Positions 57,602 to 64,000 of a stretch of DNA of 64,000 nucleotides are shown one piece after another. Source of the DNA: Acidobacteriota bacterium. Its GTDB lineage: Bacteria > Acidobacteriota > Terriglobia > Terriglobales > Acidobacteriaceae. The number at the start of each line of letters is the position of its first letter. Position 1 is the stretch's first letter. The translations under genes were made by a program, and so were the position numbers. The DNA lies in assembly GCA_013289875.1 (NCBI GenBank), contig JABCZC010000010.1:28511-92510 (forward strand), in the 5' to 3' direction. The notes below the pieces were generated by a model. That model saw only the letters and a program-made list of their open reading frames with translations, ran no database searches and had not been told where the DNA came from.

Positions 57602-58240
57602 TTGTTTACTTTTCGTGCACTTACCGTGACGGCGATCGCTGCTCTCATAGCAGCGACTGTGCAGGAGCCTTCGCTCGCGGTAATTCAGTCGGTGTCGAGT
57701 GCAACGGTGCCCTCCACGGAACAGATCGAAACCGGGCGCGTGCGCCTGCCCAGTGGTGCGGAGGTTGTCTATCGCATCCGCCTGCTTCCGCTTGCGTCGT
57801 TTCCGACTTTACCTCGGGCAGTGGCTGCGCAGCTGGACCAGAGAAAATGCATGGTTCCGCAGACCTACGAAGCGCGCGCGCCCGAGAACGTCGTCCACGG
57901 AGCCCTGGAACGGAAAGGAAGCGACGACTGGGCGGTGCTCTGTTCAGTGGGCGGGAACACTATCTTGTATGTATTCTTTCAATCGCAGTACGCGGCTCCC
58001 ATGGCATTGCGCCACCAGCGCAATACGGAATGGCTTGGCTCGGAAGTAGTGGGTGCTTACGGCTCAGCATGGGGAATCTCCCTGCGTCACCCTTCGCAGT
58101 TGCCGGTTGGCAAGAGCAGCGCATTCGCCGATCGCAGCAGCCTCGATCACGATGGAATCGAAGACGCGTTTGTCGAAAAGTCGTCGACTACGCATTACTT
58201 CCAGAATGGAACGTGGATTACGCTCGAAAGCCCGAATTAG
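57602..58240 (+). CDS. Exported protein of unknown function inside the fad operon
   Basis: The 212-residue protein starts at TTG and has a signal peptide (ALTVTAIAALIAATVQEPSLA). The rest is a mixed alpha/beta domain (VRLPSGAEVVYRIRLLPLASFPTLPRAVAAQLDQRKCMVPQTYEA; DDWAVLCSVGGNTILYVFFQSQ) with two cysteines that could form a disulphide. The end reads SSLDHDGIEDAFVEKSSTTHYFQNGTWITLESPN. No family is recognised. It lies between fadN (27 bases upstream) and the thiolase gene (53 bases downstream), so it is co-transcribed, yet its product is exported while its neighbours are cytoplasmic. Confidence 0.75.
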   Translation: MFTFRALTVTAIAALIAATVQEPSLAVIQSVSSATVPSTEQIETGRVRLPSGAEVVYRIRLLPLASFPTLPRAVAAQLDQRKCMVPQTYEARAPENVVHGALERKGSDDWAVLCSVGGNTILYVFFQSQYAAPMALRHQRNTEWLGSEVVGAYGSAWGISLRHPSQLPVGKSSAFADRSSLDHDGIEDAFVEKSSTTHYFQNGTWITLESPN

Positions 58241-58293
58241 CCGGTTAGCCATTGCTTTGCCGCTTGAGTATGATCAAACGCAGGAATCTCATC

Positions 58294-59478
58294 ATGACTG
58301 AAGTTTTTATTGCTGCCGCCGTACGTACTGCGGTGGGCAAGGCTCCGAAGGGGAGTCTCGCCACTACTCGTCCGGACGATCTCGCCGCCACTGCGATACG
58401 CGGCGCTCTCGATCGCGTGCCCGCGCTCGATTCCAGTGAAATCGAGGATGTCATTCTAGGCTGCGCGATGCCGGAGGCCGAGCAGGGAACAAACGTTGCC
58501 CGCATCGCGAGCCTCCGAGCCGGTCTGCCCGTTGAACTTTCGGCGATGACGATCAATCGCTTTTGTTCCTCAGGTCTTCAGGCGATTGCCCTGGCCGCGG
58601 ACTCGATCCGCGCGGGCCGCGCGAAGGCCGCCCTTGCGGGCGGGACCGAATCGATGAGCATGATCCCCTCTGGCGGCAACAAGCTCAGCGCTAATCCGTG
58701 GCTGATCGAGCACTACACGGACGCCTACCTATCGATGGGGCTGACCGCAGAAAATGTCGCGAAGAAATTCGGCATTGCCCGCGAACAGGCCGACGAGTTC
58801 GCCTTGCGGAGTCATCAGAAAGCCCTTGCTGCAATCGCGGCAGGCGGGTTCCGGGAAGAGATTGTGCCTGTTACGGTGACAAATATCTCTTCTAACGGCA
58901 AGCCGGGCAAACCGGAGGTAAAAACATCGGAATTCGCCACTGACGAAGGACCGCGCGCAGACACTTCTCCCGAAGCTCTGGCGAAATTGAAGCCGGCATT
59001 TCACGCGAAGGGCACGGTGACAGCTGGCAATTCGTCACAGACTTCTGATGGGGCTGCGGCTGCGGTAGTCATCTCCGCGGAGCGCGCGAAAGAGCTCGGC
59101 ATCGAGCCGCTGGGACGCTTCATCAGTTTTGCGACCGCCGGGTGCCCGCCGGAGATTATGGGCATTGGTCCGGTCTATGCGATTCCCAAGGCGCTCAAGC
59201 TGGCCGGCCTCACGCTGGATCAAATCGATCTGATCGAACTGAACGAGGCTTTCGCTGCACAGGCTCTCGTTGTGATCCAGCAGGCCGGACTTGATCCTGC
59301 CAAGGTCAACGTGAATGGCGGAGCTGTCGCGCTTGGCCATCCCCTTGGCTGCACGGGGGCAAAATTAACGGCGACGATTCTGCACGAACTCAAGCGCCGC
59401 AAGCTGCGCTACGGACTGGTGACGATGTGTGTTGGTGGTGGCATGGGCGCGGCGGGAGTGTTTGAGAGCCTGAATTGA
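58294..59478 (+). CDS. fadA: Acetyl-CoA C-acyltransferase (thiolase)
   Basis: Performs the thiolytic last step of beta-oxidation. From ATG 58294 (394 residues) it begins [21 protein letters not shown]. The nucleophile cysteine is in [16 protein letters not shown] near residue 90, GGTESMS follows, and the C-terminal part has [16 protein letters not shown] with the catalytic histidine and [13 protein letters not shown] with the second cysteine. CAGGAA lies nine bases before the start. Position after fadN and before the acyl-CoA dehydrogenase matches the fadN-fadA-fadE order of Bacillus. Confidence 0.95.
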   Translation: MTEVFIAAAVRTAVGKAPKGSLATTRPDDLAATAIRGALDRVPALDSSEIEDVILGCAMPEAEQGTNVARIASLRAGLPVELSAMTINRFCSSGLQAIALAADSIRAGRAKAALAGGTESMSMIPSGGNKLSANPWLIEHYTDAYLSMGLTAENVAKKFGIAREQADEFALRSHQKALAAIAAGGFREEIVPVTVTNISSNGKPGKPEVKTSEFATDEGPRADTSPEALAKLKPAFHAKGTVTAGNSSQTSDGAAAAVVISAERAKELGIEPLGRFISFATAGCPPEIMGIGPVYAIPKALKLAGLTLDQIDLIELNEAFAAQALVVIQQAGLDPAKVNVNGGAVALGHPLGCTGAKLTATILHELKRRKLRYGLVTMCVGGGMGAAGVFESLN

Positions 59479-59553
59479 TAGCTGGCGACAACTCCGGCGC
59501 AACCTTAAATCGTCATCAAAACAGCGTAGGATATTCCGTTGCACAGGAGTTTT

Positions 59554-61353
59554 ATGGCCACTACACTCGCCCCATCCCCCACCGTTACTGGCGGTAGTTT
59601 TCTTTTAAACGAAGCGGAACCTGCTGCCGTTTTTACTCCGGAGGATTTCTCCGACGAGCAGCGGCAGATCGCTGACACCGCGGCGGAGTTTGCCGCGAAT
59701 GAAGTGCTGCCGGCTGCCGAAGATATCGAGGCCAAGCATTTCGACGTGACGCGCGAGCTGCTCAAGAAGGCAGGAGACCTGGGTCTGATGGCGGTCGATA
59801 TTCCCGAAGAATACGGCGGCTTGGCCATGGACAAGGTCACCTCGGCGATCATTGCCGACCGCATGTCGGTGCTGGCCAGCTTCAGCGTAGCTTTCAGCGC
59901 GCACGTGGGCATCGGTACGCTGCCCATCGTCTGGTACGGTACCGGTGCGCAGAAGGAGAAGTATCTGCCGCGGCTGGCGAGCGGCGAGTGGATTGCGGCC
60001 TACGCGCTGTCAGAGGCGTCGTCGGGATCGGACGCGATGAACATTCGCGCTCGCGCGGTTCTTGATGGAGATCACTACGTCCTCAACGGCGAAAAGATGT
60101 GGATCACCAACGCTGGGTTCGCCGATCTCTACACGGTATTTGCGAAAATTGCCGATCCCGATGATCCTGACCCCGCGAAAGCCAAAATGTCGGCGTTCCT
60201 TATCGAGCGCACTACTCCCGGCCTGACGATCGGCGCCGAGGAGCACAAGCTCGGCATCCGCGGATCGTCGACGTGCCCGCTCATCCTCAATGACTGCCGC
60301 ATCCCGGTCGAGAACTTGCTCGGCGAGGCGGGCAAAGGGCACCACATCGCCTTCAACATTCTCAACATCGGGCGCTTCAAGCTGGGAGCGGCGTGCGTAG
60401 GCGGGTCGCGCACCTCGCTGGCGAACGCTATCCACTATGCGAAGGAGCGGAAAGCCTTCGGCAAGCCGATCTCAGAGTTCGGGCTGATCCAGCAGAAGAT
60501 CTCCGATTCGGCTACCCGCATCTATGTCGGGGAATCGATGGCTTACCGCACGGTTGGAATGATCGATGCCGCGCTGGCCGGAGCCGAGGGCGCGAAAGAG
60601 ATTCAGAAGCGCATCGAGGAATACGCGGTCGAGTGCTCGATCCTCAAGGTGTGGGGCTCGGAGATGCTCGACGCCATCGTCGATCACACTGTGCAGATCT
60701 ACGCCGGTTACGGATACGTAGAGGAGTATCCGGCGGAGCGGGCCTATCGCGACTCGCGCATCAACCGGATTTTTGAGGGCACCAACGAGATCAACCGCCT
60801 CATCATTACAGGCTTCCTGATGAAGCGGGCCATGACGGGCCAGCTTCCGCTGCTCGGGGCCATCAAGCAGCTTATGGAGGAGCTGATGTCGCCGCCGTCA
60901 TTTTCGGGTGACGACGGCACCGATGATCCGCTTGCCCGCGAGGCCCAGATGCTGGCCAACGCCAAGAAGCTTGCTCTCTTCGCGGCAGGCGCGGCCAGCC
61001 AGAAGTACATGAACGCCCTCGCTGAGCAGCAGGAGGTGATGGCGGCTCTCGCCGACATCATCATGGAGGTCTATGCCTTCGATTCCGCTCTTGTGCGGGC
61101 GCGCAAACTGGCCGCCGCGAACTCTTCGCAGGCGGGGCTTGCCGGAGCCATGACCCGGCTCTATGCCGCGAGCGCGTTCCACATCATCGAGGCAGCCGCG
61201 CGTCAGGTTCTCGCCGCAGTTGCTGAAGGGGACATGCTTCGGACCCAACTAGCGATCTTCCGGCGACTGGTGAAGCACGAGCCAGCGGATACGATTTCCC
61301 TCAGCCGGACCATTGCCCAGGCCGCCATCGATAAGGGTCGTTACCCGCTTTAG
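59554..61353 (+). CDS. fadE: Acyl-CoA dehydrogenase (FadE type)
   Basis: An FAD enzyme for the first oxidation of acyl-CoA. From ATG 59554, with AGGAG six bases before, it has 599 residues, near the length of Bacillus FadE. Motifs are IPEEYGGLAMDKVTSAIIADRM, YALSEASSGSDAMNIRARA, GEKMWITNAGFADLYTVFAK, IKRNIGRFKLG-like ILNIGRFKLGAACVGG, and AGYGYVEEYPAERAYRDSRINRIFEGTNEINR, which includes the catalytic-base region. A further C-terminal domain (residues 430-599) is typical of the VLCAD-like long form. It ends the operon. Confidence 0.94.
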   Translation: MATTLAPSPTVTGGSFLLNEAEPAAVFTPEDFSDEQRQIADTAAEFAANEVLPAAEDIEAKHFDVTRELLKKAGDLGLMAVDIPEEYGGLAMDKVTSAIIADRMSVLASFSVAFSAHVGIGTLPIVWYGTGAQKEKYLPRLASGEWIAAYALSEASSGSDAMNIRARAVLDGDHYVLNGEKMWITNAGFADLYTVFAKIADPDDPDPAKAKMSAFLIERTTPGLTIGAEEHKLGIRGSSTCPLILNDCRIPVENLLGEAGKGHHIAFNILNIGRFKLGAACVGGSRTSLANAIHYAKERKAFGKPISEFGLIQQKISDSATRIYVGESMAYRTVGMIDAALAGAEGAKEIQKRIEEYAVECSILKVWGSEMLDAIVDHTVQIYAGYGYVEEYPAERAYRDSRINRIFEGTNEINRLIITGFLMKRAMTGQLPLLGAIKQLMEELMSPPSFSGDDGTDDPLAREAQMLANAKKLALFAAGAASQKYMNALAEQQEVMAALADIIMEVYAFDSALVRARKLAAANSSQAGLAGAMTRLYAASAFHIIEAAARQVLAAVAEGDMLRTQLAIFRRLVKHEPADTISLSRTIAQAAIDKGRYPL

Positions 61354-61399
61354 ACAGCGTCGCGCGGGGGACCCCTCCCCCCCGATTTTAGTAGCTTTT

Positions 61400-61500
61400 G
61401 TAACCGTTTCATTCCATTGAGCAAAGTTTGTAACCGTTTGTTGCGGTTGGATTTAAGGGGCGCAAAGTGAGCTAAATCTCGTAACCGTTTCATTCCATTG
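61400..61500. repeat. Three GTAACCGTTT repeats
   Basis: GTAACCGTTT occurs at 61400-61409, 61430-61439 and 61481-61490. The first and third extend to the identical 20-mer GTAACCGTTTCATTCCATTG (61400-61419 and 61481-61500). The purpose is unknown; a mapped set across the genome would show if it is a dispersed family. Confidence 0.75.
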
Positions 61501-61574
61501 GAACCGCGTGAGCAGCTATTAGTCATTGGCCATTGGCCATCAGGGATTAGCGAATGCGTGAATTCGGCACAGCC

Positions 61575-61599
61575 AAGGCGCGGCAGGTGGCCGCGCCTT
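61575..61599. terminator. Perfect 10-bp inverted repeat
   Basis: AAGGCGCGGC (61575-61584) and GCCGCGCCTT (61590-61599) enclose AGGTG. The GC-rich stem could stop transcription from the fad operon, but it lies 220 bases after the last stop and has no T-run, so the assignment is tentative. Confidence 0.4.
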
Positions 61600-61776
61600 G
61601 AGTGAATCCGTACTATTTCAATTTTATCAAGGCTAAGGGTATTGATCGGCCAGGTTTCTCACGCTCTAACCATCATGTTTTGTGTGGTTGGAAACAAGAT
61701 TACTTGGGCACGGGCTTGACAGCGGTGGCGTCGGGAACTACACACTCAAGCCTAGTCAGACACGGAACCTCAGATC

Positions 61777-64000
61777 CTAGTCTTTCTCTCTTTCCTGCCG
61801 GTCTTTGATCAGTACCACATTCGAGCTCGACTTCTGCCGCACGATCGCCAGTTGTTTGCCTGAAGGCGACCAGCCAAAGTCGGGAATGACTTCCTGCGCC
61901 GGGTCGAGCAGCGGGTGTGGGGCCGACTCGTCCAGCGGCTGATAGAGCAGAGTCCTGCCGGCGTTACGAAGAACGGAGTAGACCGCGGCGCGGTTGTCCG
62001 GTGAGAAGCGCACCGAGCTGGCCTCGTTGCTGCCCTGGTCGCTGGTATCCAAAGGAATCTGGGTGACTGCGCGCCTTGAGGCCAGATCGAAGATATTCCA
62101 GCGAGCTTTCGGCGGATCCAGGATGGTCCAGCCGGCCAGCCTACCGTCAACGGAAATTGCGTAATACACAGTAGCTTCCGGCGGGACTATCTGTCGTGGT
62201 GTCCCGCCACTCAGGGGCACCGACCACAACGATGCCTTGGACATCTGATTCTCCTCCACGAAATAGAAGACCTCCCGGCCGTCGGAAGAGCATCCGGGAG
62301 TCGGCGAGATTCCACCGCTGGCCAACTGGACGATGTTTCCTCCATCCGCGTCCATACGAAAGACCCATGCCTCCGTGGCTCCCTTGGGGAAACCGGCGAA
62401 AAGGATGTGGCCATCTGGGCAGCTGGTTATGTAGTCCCCCGGCGCGGTCTCCCCGAGGTCGAACGTGTGCACCTCCCCGGTCGCTCGATCGATCCAGCCG
62501 ATATCGATGCGCGGAACAGTAAAGAGCAGACGGTCTTCGTTTGCCCAGGCGATGCGGAACGGGGTAATCCGCAGCGGGGTGGTCGAAAGCGGAACTCCGC
62601 CCTCGGGCTTATACCACGCAATGCTCGAATCGATGGTGGTGAGCACCGTGGCCAGGGTACGTCCATCCGCGGAGAGCGCTAACCCGCTATAGGAGCTGAC
62701 GTCGTTGGTCACCGGATGAAAATCGCCGGAGGGCAGTGTAAACATCCCGATCTGGGAATGATCGCTGTGCGGTCTGACGTAAAAGGCCAGCAGGTGCCGG
62801 CCGTCGGGCATCCACGTCACGTTAGATAGATCCGAGAAAGCAATGTCCGGCGGAGCCGCGAAGCTGGTCAATTTTTTCGAAGTGATCTCGAAGATCTGGA
62901 GCGCGTACTTTGCAGGCCGGACCGTGCTAATCCATGCGATGCTGTCGCCTTTGGGAGACCATACCGGCGGACCGATCTCTTCCCGGGTCGCATAGACTAT
63001 CTGGTTGTCGCTTCCGTCTTTGTCAGCGATGTGGATCTCGGAGGACTGGTCCTTCCGTTGAGGAGTAAATCGCAGGAAGGTAAAGCGTTTGCCGTCCGGT
63101 GAAAAACTCCCAATGCTGTCGATGTCGTAGATGAGCTGCCGTGGCGTCCCTCCGAAGACTGGCATGACAAACAGTACGTTCGCGATATTGTTCTCCACGG
63201 TCGGCCGTACAAAGTAGAGGTAATTGCCATCCGGCGAGAAGGCGATCCCCATATACTCATTGCCAAACGCGCCCAGAATCTGGGTATCGGTGTTGGTTGC
63301 GATGTTTCTCACCCAGAGCGTCCGTTGGCCTTGATCGTTCTTTACCTCGGCCAGAAAGCGACCATCGCCTGAGAGAGCGATCATTTCGATCGTCCCCACA
63401 TTAGTGATCTGACTCACAGAGATGGTCGCGAACGGCCGGGCCCGAGGCCAGAAGCGCCACGCGCCAAATCCGGCCGCCGCAAGAATGACCACGCAAGCCG
63501 CGACGATCGCGATTCGACGTGATTTCCTGGTCTCGAGCACAGCCGCGCTCGAGGAGGATCCCGGTGAAGACGTTCCCGACGCTTGCGGGGTAGGGCCGCT
63601 CTTTCGCTGCAAACGCTTCAGGTCGGCACGAAGCTCTCCGGCGAACTGGCAGCGAAGCTCCCGGTCCTTTTCCAGCGTCTTGTTGAGAATGGTCTCGAAC
63701 TCAATCGGAAGTTCCGGATTGAGCGAGATTGGGGCAACCGGCGACTCGTTCAAAATGCGATCGAAGACCACGGCAGTTGTAGCGCCGGCAAAAGGGTGTC
63801 GTCCGGTAGCCATCTCGTAAAGAACTACTCCGAGCGAAAACAGATCGCTGCGCGCATCCAGCGGCTCACCGCGCGCCTGTTCCGGCGACATGTAGGCAAC
63901 GGTACCCATCGTCGATCCCGAAGCGGTAAGAGTGCTTACGGCAGTTGAAGCGTCTGCGCCAGTACCGTTGAGTTTTGCCAGCCCGAAATCGAGGATCTTC
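61777..64000 (-). CDS. Serine/threonine protein kinase with TolB-like propeller, N-terminus outside the window
   Basis: The gene enters from beyond 64000. The visible 5' end reads KILDFGLAKLNGTG, the DFG magnesium loop of a Hanks-type kinase, then MGTVAYMSPEQARGEPLDARSDLFSLGVVLYEMATGRHPF (subdomains VIII-IX). After a proline/serine linker comes one membrane helix (RIAIVAACVVILAAAGFGAWRFW), and then about 520 residues of PD40-like repeats (LSGDGRFLAEVKN, FSPDGNYLYFVRP, SFSPDGKRFTF, WSPKGDSIAWIS), an extracytoplasmic beta-propeller. This is a typical acidobacterial receptor-type kinase. Roughly the first 150-200 residues are missing. Confidence 0.93.
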   Translation of the reverse strand, partial: KILDFGLAKLNGTGADASTAVSTLTASGSTMGTVAYMSPEQARGEPLDARSDLFSLGVVLYEMATGRHPFAGATTAVVFDRILNESPVAPISLNPELPIEFETILNKTLEKDRELRCQFAGELRADLKRLQRKSGPTPQASGTSSPGSSSSAAVLETRKSRRIAIVAACVVILAAAGFGAWRFWPRARPFATISVSQITNVGTIEMIALSGDGRFLAEVKNDQGQRTLWVRNIATNTDTQILGAFGNEYMGIAFSPDGNYLYFVRPTVENNIANVLFVMPVFGGTPRQLIYDIDSIGSFSPDGKRFTFLRFTPQRKDQSSEIHIADKDGSDNQIVYATREEIGPPVWSPKGDSIAWISTVRPAKYALQIFEITSKKLTSFAAPPDIAFSDLSNVTWMPDGRHLLAFYVRPHSDHSQIGMFTLPSGDFHPVTNDVSSYSGLALSADGRTLATVLTTIDSSIAWYKPEGGVPLSTTPLRITPFRIAWANEDRLLFTVPRIDIGWIDRATGEVHTFDLGETAPGDYITSCPDGHILFAGFPKGATEAWVFRMDADGGNIVQLASGGISPTPGCSSDGREVFYFVEENQMSKASLWSVPLSGGTPRQIVPPEATVYYAISVDGRLAGWTILDPPKARWNIFDLASRRAVTQIPLDTSDQGSNEASSVRFSPDNRAAVYSVLRNAGRTLLYQPLDESAPHPLLDPAQEVIPDFGWSPSGKQLAIVRQKSSSNVVLIKDRQEREKD

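Larger units (their letters stand above)
61354..61776. other. Intergenic zone with repeats
   Basis: This 423-base stretch holds GTAACCGTTT repeats, a phrase ATTGGCCATTGGCCATCAGG built on a short tandem, and a strong inverted repeat at 61575-61599. No gene is supported; the frame at 61602-61808 has no ribosome binding site. It separates the fad operon from the convergent kinase gene. Confidence 0.5.

Overview
The window looks like a chromosomal segment of an Acidobacteriota bacterium, probably class Terriglobia (subdivision 1). This is inferred from the compact arg cluster, the serine/threonine kinase fused to a beta-propeller, the paired M16 peptidases, the proline/alanine-rich exported proteins and the dispersed GGGTGGCCCACCC-type intergenic repeats; no rRNA or other phylogenetic marker is present to prove it. 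Coding density is high and most of the window is ordinary chromosome. No prophage, insertion sequence, CRISPR array or integrase was seen.

Region by region. 0.2-3.7 kb: minus-strand accessory genes (an exported glycine-zipper protein, a P-loop kinase, a membrane protein, a NiCoT-type metal transporter). 3.9-12.4 kb: an almost complete arginine operon on the minus strand, in transcription order argR, argC, argB, a broken four-helix-bundle gene, argD, argF, argG, argH and a short N-acetylglutamate synthase, driven from a promoter at about 12.5 kb covered by two ARG boxes. 12.7-17.1 kb: divergent gltB, the large subunit of glutamate synthase, without gltD beside it. 17.2-23.6 kb: a cysteine-cluster protein, an oxidoreductase, a stand-alone SLOG plus TIR-like protein (a defence candidate), a GNAT, a PfkB kinase and an exported GH13 glucosidase. 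23.6-28.7 kb: a repeat-rich accessory zone holding an orphan flavoprotein-like gene and a WxPGYW-repeat protein between two copies of an 80-bp terminator-like element. 28.7-35.9 kb: M48 protease, ECF sigma factor with its zinc-finger anti-sigma partner, a TPR/SLT lytic transglycosylase, a sugar aminotransferase and a MerR regulator.

35.9-43.1 kb: a tRNA-Leu(UAA), two decayed response-regulator genes, then a porin-cytochrome electron conduit (DmsE/MtrA-type decaheme, MtrB/PioB-type barrel, monoheme cytochrome c, NapC/NirT-type inner-membrane multiheme), followed by a truncated SulP transporter. Together these could carry electrons between the quinone pool and the cell surface, and the gene content resembles iron-oxidation (Mto) loci. 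43.2-54.9 kb: MscS channel, a cysteine-motif exported protein, pterin dehydratase, HD-GYP response regulator, a divergent sigma factor, GlmU and an M16 peptidase pair. 55.1-61.4 kb: a fadN-fadA-fadE-like fatty-acid oxidation operon with one exported protein gene embedded in it. 61.8-64 kb: the C-terminal part of a serine/threonine kinase with a TolB-like propeller, cut by the window edge.

The most interesting items are the SLOG-TIR protein, the Mto/Mtr-like electron conduit with its tandem 18-bp repeat upstream, the cluster of gene decay beside the tRNA, and the ArgR control region.
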